A stretch of 5,466 nucleotides of DNA from Syntrophorhabdaceae bacterium (GTDB taxonomy: Bacteria > Desulfobacterota > Syntrophorhabdia > Syntrophorhabdales > Syntrophorhabdaceae): assembly GCA_026415015.1 (NCBI GenBank), contig JAOAHW010000184.1:1-5466 (forward strand), read 5' to 3'. Shown here in pieces: positions 1-5,466 of this stretch (positions are counted from its first letter, which is position 1; each line of letters starts with the position of its first letter). The notes below the pieces were generated by a model. The model ran no database searches. It worked only from the letters and a program-made list of their open reading frames with translations, and had not been told where the DNA came from. The position numbers and the translations under genes were made by a program.

Positions 1-19
1 AGATGTGTATAAGAGACAG
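1..19. other. Nextera/Tn5 mosaic-end sequencing adapter remnant
   Basis: The first 19 bases are exactly AGATGTGTATAAGAGACAG, the Tn5 mosaic end used in Nextera tagmentation libraries. It is not genomic sequence. It places an artificial in-frame TAA (10-12) in front of the first gene, while the gene's reading frame is open from base 20 onward. The window therefore begins at an untrimmed read or contig end. Confidence 0.97.
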
Positions 20-621
20 GGATAAGGGATGAGATAGATGGGACACTATCATTTCGCTCCTCATGCCGCTCTGCTGTATGCGGCTCCTGTGCCATGGTAA
101 TAAATGGCAAGATCGACCTTGCATGCAGGACTCAGGTGGCATCCTTTGGGACAAATACAATAATCCTTGAGCCCCTCCCCAATTTTGAGATAATAAAAGA
201 CCTTGTCGTTGATATGACACCCTTCTGGAATATGTATGAAAAGGTAAAGCCATACCTTATCAGGAAGAGCCCTAACCCTGAGAAAGAGATACAGCAAAGC
301 GAGGAGCAGAGGAAACAGATAGACCAGTTTGTAAACTGTATACTCTGTGCATCCTGTTATGGCGCATGCCCAGTGCTTGCGAGAAACCCTGATTATCTTG
401 GGCCTGCTGCCCTGGTAAAGCTCGAGAGATTTATCCTTGACTCAAGGGATGAAAGACCAAGCGATGTCTTAGATGATGTAAACAATGAGAGAGGCGTGTG
501 GGGTTGTGATACAGTCTTCAGATGCATTGATGCATGCCCAAAGGATGTGAGACCCACTGATTCCATCGTGGGGCTAAGAAAGGCTATTTTAAAGAAAAAA
601 CTTTTGGGAAAATATAAATGA
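20..621 (+). CDS. sdhB: Succinate dehydrogenase/fumarate reductase iron-sulfur subunit, 5'-truncated
   Basis: This is the electron-transfer subunit that carries electrons between the flavoprotein and the membrane quinone site of complex II. About 199 residues are present; the family is usually 230-250 long, so the N-terminal 35-45 residues are cut off by the contig end. The frame is open from base 22, well upstream of the first ATG (94), and that upstream part holds the plant-type [2Fe-2S] motif SCRSAVCGSC (61-90), with the fourth cysteine in LAC at 124. The [4Fe-4S]/[3Fe-4S] domain has CILCASCYGACP (337-372) and CDTVFRCIDACP (505-540), and NPDYLGPAAL is typical of the family. All expected cysteines are present. 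The stop overlaps the Rieske start by 4 bases (ATGA), so the two genes are probably translationally coupled. Succinate oxidation and fumarate reduction cannot be distinguished from this subunit; frdB is an equally fair name. The flavoprotein and membrane anchor would lie off the left edge. Confidence 0.93.
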
Positions 622-1088
622 GGCTTAAGTTTTCTCTTATAACAAGGAGAGAGTTTTTAAATACCCTGTTTGGGGGTTGGTTGATAGCATTTCTATCAGG
701 TAGTTTCTATGCCCTTTTAAAATTTGCATATCCAACCCTGGGTAAAGAGCCAGATTTTGTAGTCCTCAATGCTAAAGACTTTACAGATATACCTGCTAAT
801 TCAGTAAAGCCCTTTCCATGGGGAGGTAAATTGGGCTTTATCTTTAAAAGGCCTGACAACAAGACAGTGGCATTAAAGGGTGTATGCACCCATATGGAAT
901 GCAACATTGCATATAAACCAGAGGATAAAAAATTCTACTGTCCCTGTCACAAAGGATGGTTTGATATGGATGGAAAGGTCATCGAGGGGCCTCCACCCAA
1001 GCCTCTTGAGTTCTTTGAATTGACCCAGGAGGGTGAAAAACTAATTGTTGCAAAAAAGGGGATAAAGGTTGAGCTGCCAAAGGCTTAA
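618..1088 (+). CDS. qcrA: Rieske [2Fe-2S] protein of a cytochrome bc/b6f-type complex
   Basis: This 156-residue protein accepts the first electron from quinol at the Qo site of a Rieske/cytochrome b complex, with its cluster domain on the outer face of the membrane. The N-terminus has a Tat-like motif, TRREFL (residues 9-14), followed by a hydrophobic segment at about 17-37 that probably remains as the membrane anchor. The cluster motifs are CTHMEC (90-95) and CPCH (108-111): C90, H92, C108 and H111 as ligands, C95 and C110 as the disulfide. GPPPKPL (124-130) is the usual proline loop. Two features stand out. Glu94 replaces the usual Gly of CTHLGC. The residues after the second motif are KGWF, where high-potential Rieske proteins have G-S-x-Y. 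The start ATG overlaps the upstream stop by 4 bases, and the 3' end overlaps the cytochrome b gene by 20 bases. The symbol petA is used for the same protein in other bacteria. Confidence 0.95.
   Translation: MRLKFSLITRREFLNTLFGGWLIAFLSGSFYALLKFAYPTLGKEPDFVVLNAKDFTDIPANSVKPFPWGGKLGFIFKRPDNKTVALKGVCTHMECNIAYKPEDKKFYCPCHKGWFDMDGKVIEGPPPKPLEFFELTQEGEKLIVAKKGIKVELPKA
1056..1061 (+). promoter_or_regulatory. Ribosome binding site supporting the TTG start of cytochrome b
   Basis: AAGGGG lies 7 bases upstream of the TTG at 1069, inside the end of the Rieske gene. An in-frame TAA at 1063-1065 rules out any earlier start. The only nearby ATG (1092) is in another frame and hits a stop after two codons, so this site and the TTG fix the start. 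Confidence 0.65.
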
Positions 1089-2133
1089 AAAATGGTTTGA
1101 TGAGCGATATGATTTTGAAGGAATAAGGTCATTTACAAAACACAAGCTCATCCCTGTCCACAAATACGGTATATTATACTATACTGGCGGACTTACCATG
1201 TTTCTCTTTGCCCTCCAGTTTATCACTGGTATGGTCTTGAGCTTCTATTATGTCCCCTACCATGAACAGGCACACAAGAGCATAATTGAGATAGTTACAA
1301 AGCTGAATATGGGCTGGCTATTCCGTTCCCTCCACCACTGGGGTGCCCAGCTTGCAATAGGAGTGCTATTTATACATGTATTTGGTACATTGCTTCTTAA
1401 GGCCTATAGAAAGCCAAGGGAGCTTATATGGATTACAGGGTTTATACTCCTTGCCATCTCCATATTCTTTGGCCTGAGCGGTTATTTCCTCCTATGGGAT
1501 GAGCGGGCATTCGCTGCTGTAAGGGTGGCAACAGGCGGTGCAGGTAACCTCCCTGTTATAGGCGGTTTTATAAAGTCATTCTTAAGGGGTGGTCTGGATG
1601 TGACAGGAGAGACCCTTATACGCTTCTATGGTTTCCATGTATCAGTGCTGCCATTTTTTACATTGCTTCTTATAGGGATACATGTCCTCCTTGTCCAGTA
1701 TCATGGCATGAGTATACCCCTATCGCAGAAGGATAATGTAAAAAAATATGAACCCTTCTTCCCCAATGTCCTGTATAAAGATTTTATCCTATGGCTTATT
1801 GCCCTTGGTGTGGTGGTTACATTATCAGTATTTTTGCCCCCTGAGATAGGAAAAAAAGCAGACCCCCTTGCAGCACCCCCTGAAAATATCAAACCTGAAT
1901 GGTATTTCCTGTTTCTATTTCAGACCTTGAAGCTTTTTCCAGGGGATATTATGGGTCTAAACGGAGAGATGATAGCCATAATCCTCATATCCTTGGGTAT
2001 ATTGTTTTTCTTTCTCATACCATTTTTAGATAGAAAATCAGCAAGAGACGAAAAAAGCACTGCCTTCACATGGATAGGCATAATATATACGGTATATTTT
2101 GTTGTTATGACCATAATCGGTTTTATAACATGA
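1069..2133 (+). CDS. qcrB: Cytochrome b, single-chain b6/subunit IV type
   Basis: This is the membrane core of the quinol-oxidising complex, carrying two b hemes across the membrane. It has 354 residues. About seven hydrophobic helices are visible, near residues 33-62, 88-112, 118-143, 190-212, 238-257, 300-321 and 333-354: four match cytochrome b6 and three match subunit IV, joined in one chain. Heme ligands are H89/H103 and H190/H205. The 15-residue spacing of the second pair is the b6 pattern; mitochondrial-type cytochrome b has 14. KPREL follows helix B, and PEWY (276-279) is the Qo-site motif. Translation starts at TTG 1069, overlapping the Rieske gene by 20 bases, and WFDERYDF near the start matches b6-type N-termini. 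At the site where b6 and Bacillus QcrB carry the cysteine for heme ci (YCLGG), this protein reads YYTGG (37-41). The stop overlaps the next gene by 4 bases. It could also be called petB/petD-like. Confidence 0.94.
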   Translation: MSCQRLKKWFDERYDFEGIRSFTKHKLIPVHKYGILYYTGGLTMFLFALQFITGMVLSFYYVPYHEQAHKSIIEIVTKLNMGWLFRSLHHWGAQLAIGVLFIHVFGTLLLKAYRKPRELIWITGFILLAISIFFGLSGYFLLWDERAFAAVRVATGGAGNLPVIGGFIKSFLRGGLDVTGETLIRFYGFHVSVLPFFTLLLIGIHVLLVQYHGMSIPLSQKDNVKKYEPFFPNVLYKDFILWLIALGVVVTLSVFLPPEIGKKADPLAAPPENIKPEWYFLFLFQTLKLFPGDIMGLNGEMIAIILISLGILFFFLIPFLDRKSARDEKSTAFTWIGIIYTVYFVVMTIIGFIT

Positions 2134-2435
2134 AGGAAAAGATGTTGGAAAAAATCAAGATGATTAGAGATAGAAAAATCAAGATAGCGATAAAAAGCTC
2201 CATGTTTCTCATCCTGATTTCTTTTTTCACTGCCATATCCCTATGGGCGGAGGAACAGATACAGGTCTTTCCTTCAGCCCCCTATGACAGATACATCATA
2301 TATCAGGCCCTTGCCCTTTTCTGGGCAGGCATAATAGGGCTTATAGTAATCATCAGGATGAAACTCAAAGAGATAGAGCGTACCCAGGATATGGGCATAG
2401 ATAAAGAGGAAAAGGACATCCCTTTTCTTGACTAA
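2130..2435 (+). CDS. Small membrane protein of unknown function in the Rieske/cytochrome b operon
   Basis: I do not recognise this 101-residue protein. It has a basic N-terminus, a hydrophobic stretch (MFLILISFFTAISLWA) ending in what could be a signal-peptidase site before EEQ, a short polar segment, a second hydrophobic helix (YQALALFWAGIIGLIVII), and a charged tail ending IPFLD. It contains no cysteine and no CxxCH, so it is not a cytochrome c subunit. The frame is open from an ATG at 2070, but that would overlap cytochrome b by 64 bases. The ATG at 2130 gives the same ATGA overlap seen between the sdhB-like and Rieske genes. ATGs at 2142 (preceded by AAGGA) and 2160 are alternatives that would give a more ordinary signal peptide. 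Its position suggests an accessory or assembly subunit of the complex; that is inference from context only. Confidence 0.75.
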   Translation: MKEKMLEKIKMIRDRKIKIAIKSSMFLILISFFTAISLWAEEQIQVFPSAPYDRYIIYQALALFWAGIIGLIVIIRMKLKEIERTQDMGIDKEEKDIPFLD

Positions 2436-2456
2436 ATAGGCCTAATCTATTATTAT
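2428..2456 (+). promoter_or_regulatory. Sigma70-type promoter giving a near-leaderless transcript
   Basis: TTGACT (2428-2433, 5 of 6 to TTGACA) and TATTAT (2451-2456, 5 of 6 to TATAAT) are separated by exactly 17 bases. The -35 box overlaps the stop codon of the small membrane protein gene. A start about 7 bases after the -10 box falls at about 2463, only three bases before the ATG at 2466. No Shine-Dalgarno sequence precedes that ATG, which fits a leaderless message. The elements are seen directly; promoter activity is inferred. Confidence 0.6.
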
Positions 2457-2465
2457 CTTCAAAAA

Positions 2466-4367
2466 ATGCACCCCTCCATATTAAGAAATACACTGTTATC
2501 AAAAGCAGGCATAGAAAAGATCCTGTCTCTGCCTGAAAAAATTGATGCCTGTTCATCCATCTATGAGCTATTACAGATGTTTGAAGACAAAAAAAAGTTT
2601 GCCAGTGAGATACACACAGAGATACACCTTGTAAAACCTATACTCAAGGCCTTGGGTTTTTCCTATGAATCAAAGCCTGCCTTTTTTGAAGACAATGTAA
2701 AGCCACCGGATATAGCCCTTTTCCAGACAGAGGATGAAAGGCTTTCCGCCTCTAAACTCTGGGGAACGCAAGACTACTACAGCAATACCCTTGGTATTGT
2801 CATGGTAAAAAGATACGGTAGGACCCTGAAAAAGGGCATAAGTGGCTTCTTCCTTGAATTTGAGAACAGACTCCCCCTATATCAGCTCCTATATATAATA
2901 AAGAAGACAAAGACACCATGGGGGATTCTCACCAACGGCAGAAACTGGATCCTCGTTAAAAAACCTGTAGATTTTGAGACAAGTCTCATTGAGATTGATA
3001 TTGAATATCCGTATGTTTCATCAGATTTCAGTCCATTCCATCTCTTTTATCATCTCTTCTCCCCAGAGGCTATACTAAAAACAATACCTGAGGTGTTAGA
3101 GAGGGAAAGGGAAAACCTTCTGACCCTTTTAAAAATCAAAAAAGAGGCGTTAACAAAGGGTATAAAAGGCAAGGAAAAAAAGGCAGATGTATATCCTGTC
3201 CTTTATGATGCCTATTATGAGATATTCCAGGATGGTCATCTCCCTGAGACAGAGGTATATCTCAAGGAAAAAGATGTGAGGCTTGATCTAAAGACACCTG
3301 TAGCCACAGATTTTATAAACCCTTACAATGCACCCCATATCTTTACATTTATGTTTTCTTTGAAAGGCAGACAGAAGGGGTTTGATATACAGGCTGTCCT
3401 TGATAACCTCTTTGCTGAAAAGAGATATACAAAGGATTCGATTTTAAACCTCAAGGTTCTTGATATGACCCCGAACTTTGGCTCTATAACCTCATGTATA
3501 ATAGAAGGGCTGGCCTATATTTCCTTTGTTTTGCCATACGCTGAGAAAAATACATTTGTGGCAGAATGGGAGGACGAGGAAAGCCTCAAAAGACATATAC
3601 TCGAGGCTATTGTCTTCGGTGTGGAGAGGTCACATATTGCCTATGATATTTTTCAGGATGCCATGGAAAGGAGATTCGGCTTCAAGTCGAGACATTTTAA
3701 ACTGGGCAACCCATTGATAGGCATGTCTATTAAAGACATGACAAACCATATAGATACAAAAAATCAGATGGGGCTCTTTAACAAAAACCCCATGGAGATC
3801 CTATTGGAATTGAAAGATATGTTCAGGAGATATTTTTCTCTATCAGAGCGGATAAAAGAAGATATGGAGGAGAAAAACAGCCTTGAGATAAGGCTCAATA
3901 GATACAGGGAGAGGATCAAGGATACCATGGATGTCATTACATCCACATATTTTATCAAAGGGATCGACAAGAAGAAGATCCAGGGGCTACTCTCAAACCT
4001 GGACAGTGATGATTCATCCTGGGCAGCCATTAAGAAAAACCAGTGGTTTATGGAGGCAAAAGAGGCGGCATGGAGGAATGGTTTCTTTCACTTTGAGGTA
4101 GAGTTTCCATTTCTTTTAAATGATGCCTTTGACCTTATTTTTGTCCAGCCCTCCCTCACATACCTGTGGGAAAAGGAGTTTCCTGTCCTTGAGCTAACCA
4201 AGGCATACATAAAGAGGGGTTCATCATACCTCAAAGACGATGGTAGGTTTGTAGTTATTGCCACTGGTTTTGAGGAAGGCCTTATGGCAGAGATAGAGGA
4301 TTCAAAAAAATTTAAGGCCATAAGGATAGGCGACCTCATCATCCTCAGCAAGAAACATATGGATTAA
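2466..4367 (+). CDS. Eco57I-like (type IIG) restriction-methyltransferase pseudoenzyme
   Basis: This 633-residue protein follows the layout of fused type IIG nuclease-methyltransferases. Residues about 50-165 resemble their N-terminal nuclease domain: HLVKPILKALGF, PPD (80-82), a strand ending VMVKRYGR (112-119), and TPWGILTNGRNW (150-161). The methyltransferase-like part has VLDMTPNFGS (331-340) at SAM motif I, VFGVERSHIAYDIF (383-396) at the usual GVDxxxxAxxLA segment, KLGNPLIG (412-419) for the family's GNSLIG, a helical spacer (about 445-500), FHFEVEFP (541-548), and FDLIFVQPSL (555-564) where active enzymes have a NPPY-type motif. The nuclease ExK reads MVK, motif I lacks DPAxGSG, and NPPY is QPSL. 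The protein ends about 70 residues later, with no target-recognition domain; relatives are typically about 1000 residues. The frame is nevertheless uninterrupted. An in-frame TAA at 2433 leaves ATG 2466 as the first ATG; it has no clear ribosome binding site. I infer an inactive, possibly repurposed protein of unknown role. Confidence 0.7.
   Translation: MHPSILRNTLLSKAGIEKILSLPEKIDACSSIYELLQMFEDKKKFASEIHTEIHLVKPILKALGFSYESKPAFFEDNVKPPDIALFQTEDERLSASKLWGTQDYYSNTLGIVMVKRYGRTLKKGISGFFLEFENRLPLYQLLYIIKKTKTPWGILTNGRNWILVKKPVDFETSLIEIDIEYPYVSSDFSPFHLFYHLFSPEAILKTIPEVLERERENLLTLLKIKKEALTKGIKGKEKKADVYPVLYDAYYEIFQDGHLPETEVYLKEKDVRLDLKTPVATDFINPYNAPHIFTFMFSLKGRQKGFDIQAVLDNLFAEKRYTKDSILNLKVLDMTPNFGSITSCIIEGLAYISFVLPYAEKNTFVAEWEDEESLKRHILEAIVFGVERSHIAYDIFQDAMERRFGFKSRHFKLGNPLIGMSIKDMTNHIDTKNQMGLFNKNPMEILLELKDMFRRYFSLSERIKEDMEEKNSLEIRLNRYRERIKDTMDVITSTYFIKGIDKKKIQGLLSNLDSDDSSWAAIKKNQWFMEAKEAAWRNGFFHFEVEFPFLLNDAFDLIFVQPSLTYLWEKEFPVLELTKAYIKRGSSYLKDDGRFVVIATGFEEGLMAEIEDSKKFKAIRIGDLIILSKKHMD
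4364..4367. other. Shared TTAA: overlapping stop codons of convergent genes
   Basis: The plus-strand stop TAA (4365-4367) and the minus-strand stop TAA (complement of 4364-4366) are read from the same four-base palindrome. No intergenic space remains for a terminator, so each transcript must end inside the opposing gene or rely on factor-dependent termination. Confidence 0.95.
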
Positions 4368-5086
4368 AGCTCAATCTCCATGCCATCCTCGGCCAGAAGA
4401 AATGGCTCATGGAGTACACCCTTGAAATCATCCCAGTCAGGGTAGAGGTGGCTTAATATAACCCTCTTTGGCCTTGCCTCATCTACTATCCTTTGGAGCA
4501 TAGCAAGATTCAGATGCCCCTTTACCTTTCGTTCAGGAAAAGAGCATTCTGTTATCAAAAGGTCTGCATCATTGAAGAACCTTGAAAGGTTTCTTGAATA
4601 TGATGTATCCCCAGAAAATACAACACTTTTTTCATGGCTTATCTTAATGGCAATGCTTTCGCTGTTATGATTGACCCTTACTGTCTCTATACTAATCCCA
4701 TGAAAATTATATATGCCCCTGGCCAGGACCTTAAGTGTTAGCTTATAAAAATTTGGGAGGACCCAGGGATATATTGCTGAGAGACCCTTGAAGAATTTTT
4801 TAGAACCAGGACCGCCTATCAATAAAAGTGGTTTTCTCCTCGGTTCGATACCATAGTTGCAAGCAAAAAGAAAGGTGGAGAGATCCGCTGTATGGTCTAC
4901 ATGGAAGTGGGTGATTATGATAAGGTCTATATCATTGACACTGTAGTCGAACTCAAGTAGCCTCCTCACTACAGATGGACCTACATCTATAAGTATCCTA
5001 TAGCCCTTTGTTGTGACAAGATATGATGAGGAAAGTCTCTTCAAAGAGGGAATGGATGTGCCTGTGCCGAGGATCTTTACATTCAT
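4364..5086 (-). CDS. Metallo-beta-lactamase-fold hydrolase, RNase Z-like, without exosite arm
   Basis: This 240-residue protein is probably a cytoplasmic two-metal hydrolase; no signal peptide is seen. The start MNVKILGTGTSIPS is typical of RNase Z-like members. Metal ligands visible are THFHVDH (59-65: H60, H62, D64, H65), H140, D160 in FSGDTS, and H213 in LSHLYPDW. E180 in TECSF and H191 in KGHL sit where RNase Z has HEATF and the catalytic HST motif. The set is complete, so activity is expected. The protein is shorter than RNase Z (about 300), and the long flexible arm that holds tRNA is absent between the relevant strands. tRNA 3' processing is therefore unlikely and the substrate is unknown; phosphodiester or related hydrolysis is the best guess. 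Its ATG overlaps the epimerase stop by 4 bases, so it is the second gene of that transcript, probably translated by coupling. Confidence 0.87.
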   Translation of the reverse strand: MNVKILGTGTSIPSLKRLSSSYLVTTKGYRILIDVGPSVVRRLLEFDYSVNDIDLIIITHFHVDHTADLSTFLFACNYGIEPRRKPLLLIGGPGSKKFFKGLSAIYPWVLPNFYKLTLKVLARGIYNFHGISIETVRVNHNSESIAIKISHEKSVVFSGDTSYSRNLSRFFNDADLLITECSFPERKVKGHLNLAMLQRIVDEARPKRVILSHLYPDWDDFKGVLHEPFLLAEDGMEIEL

Positions 5087-5466
5087 CTCTTATTGAGATA
5101 CCAATCTATTGTCTCCAATAGACCCATTTCAATACTGTATCGTGCCTCCCAGCCCAGTTCTATCTTGGCCTTTATAGGATTTAATGTACTCACCCTTATA
5201 TCACCAGGCCTTGCTACATCCCTTTTTGGTTCATCAAAGGCCTCTGGCACAGTGACACCCTTTGCCCTTAAGGTCTTTAAAACCTGTCTGTATAGCTCAA
5301 GGGTGGTTGTACCCATGCCTGTCCCAATATTGAAAATCCCAATCGTATCCTTTTCTGTAGTTAGAAGGTTTGCCATGGCTATATCTTTTACATAACAGTA
5401 ATCACGGGTCATGCCATTGGGCTCTTCGGGGAAATGATTTAGCGTTGGATGGATGCCATCTAAGAG
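5083..5466 (-). CDS. NAD-dependent sugar-nucleotide epimerase (UDP-glucose 4-epimerase-like), C-terminal part
   Basis: This is the last 127 residues of a short-chain dehydrogenase-type epimerase or dehydratase; the family is normally 310-330 residues, and the N-terminal NAD-binding and YxxxK parts lie beyond the right edge. The frame is open to the window end, so the ATG at 5412 is internal. Diagnostic blocks are GMTRDYCYVKDIAMANLL (where GalE-like proteins have the RDYxYVxDxAxA motif), IFNIGTGMGTTTLEL, and RPGDIRVSTLNPIKAKIELGW followed by a C-terminal helix ending DWYLNKR, all typical of the sugar-binding half. The residues before RDY (FPEEPNG) differ from the common FGDG. The likely role is making an activated sugar for surface polysaccharide, in the cytoplasm. 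The exact substrate (UDP-glucose, UDP-GlcNAc, dTDP- or GDP-sugars) cannot be told from this half. It overlaps the hydrolase gene downstream by 4 bases. Confidence 0.88.
   Translation of the reverse strand, partial: LLDGIHPTLNHFPEEPNGMTRDYCYVKDIAMANLLTTEKDTIGIFNIGTGMGTTTLELYRQVLKTLRAKGVTVPEAFDEPKRDVARPGDIRVSTLNPIKAKIELGWEARYSIEMGLLETIDWYLNKR

Noticed and set aside
2070..2129. Upstream ATG that would extend the small membrane protein by 20 residues.
   Set aside because: It overlaps cytochrome b by 64 bases, adds a segment that is simply the shifted reading of the cytochrome b C-terminus, and ATG 2130 gives the operon's usual ATGA junction.
2435..2451. Possible hairpin AATAG/CTATT (also the palindrome TAGGCCTA) in the gap after the small membrane protein gene, considered as a terminator.
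   Set aside because: The stem is only 5 AT-rich pairs with no T-tract; the region is better explained as the promoter spacer.
3526..3717. Alternate-frame open stretch inside the Eco57I-like gene, considered as evidence of a frameshift that might restore motifs.
   Set aside because: Its translation shows no methyltransferase motif, while the main frame keeps family landmarks on both sides (GVE...A segment and GNPLIG), so no frameshift is indicated.
3722..3740. Perfect 6-bp inverted repeat CATGTC/GACATG with a 7-base loop.
   Set aside because: It lies mid-gene in the Eco57I-like coding sequence, has no following T-run and is short enough to arise by chance.
2466..4367. Interpretation as a working restriction-modification gene.
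   Set aside because: The nuclease, SAM-loop and NPPY motifs are all altered, there is no target-recognition domain, and no partner nuclease or specificity gene is nearby.
4364..5086. Annotation as tRNase Z (rnz).
   Set aside because: The metal-site pattern fits the superfamily, but length and the missing exosite arm do not fit a tRNA 3' processing enzyme.
5093..5395. Plus-strand open frame opposite the epimerase.
   Set aside because: The minus strand carries clear epimerase motifs over the same bases; the plus-strand translation has no recognisable features.

Overview
The window reads as chromosomal DNA from an anaerobic or microaerophilic Gram-negative bacterium of moderate GC (roughly 40%, estimated by eye), rich in ATA (Ile) and AGG/AGA (Arg) codons. 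A menaquinone-based respiratory chain is inferred from the Rieske protein. The gene style suggests Nitrospirota or a Desulfobacterota-like lineage, but this placement is weak and rests on gene content and codon flavour only. The first 19 bases are the Nextera (Tn5) mosaic-end adapter, so the left edge is a library or assembly artefact and genomic sequence starts at base 20.

Left half, plus strand (20-2435): a tightly packed respiratory operon. It holds the 3' part of a succinate dehydrogenase/fumarate reductase iron-sulfur subunit, a Rieske 2Fe-2S protein, a single-chain cytochrome b6/subunit IV-type cytochrome b, and a small membrane protein of unknown function. Neighbouring genes overlap by 4, 20 and 4 bases, so translational coupling is likely. 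Together they suggest that succinate/quinone chemistry is co-expressed with a quinol-oxidising Rieske/cytochrome b complex. No c-type cytochrome (CxxCH) gene is present beside them. The Rieske cluster pocket carries substitutions expected to lower its potential, and the cytochrome b lacks the cysteine that holds heme ci in cytochrome b6.

Middle, plus strand (2428-4367): a good sigma70-type promoter sits in the 30-base gap after the respiratory operon, placed so that its transcript would start about 3 bases before the ATG of the next gene. That gene encodes a 633-residue protein with the architecture of an Eco57I-like (type IIG) restriction-methyltransferase. Its nuclease Glu, SAM-binding loop and NPPY catalytic motif are all altered, and the target-recognition part is absent. 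It looks like an intact but catalytically dead pseudoenzyme, and is the most unusual item here.

Right part, minus strand (4364-5466): the 3' part of an NAD-dependent sugar-nucleotide epimerase is followed, with a 4-base overlap, by a 240-residue metallo-beta-lactamase-fold hydrolase related to RNase Z but without its tRNA-binding arm. This unit runs into the pseudoenzyme gene so closely that the two stop codons share the palindrome TTAA. There are no RNA genes, CRISPR arrays or insertion sequences that I can see, and no gene-free stretch longer than about 30 bases.
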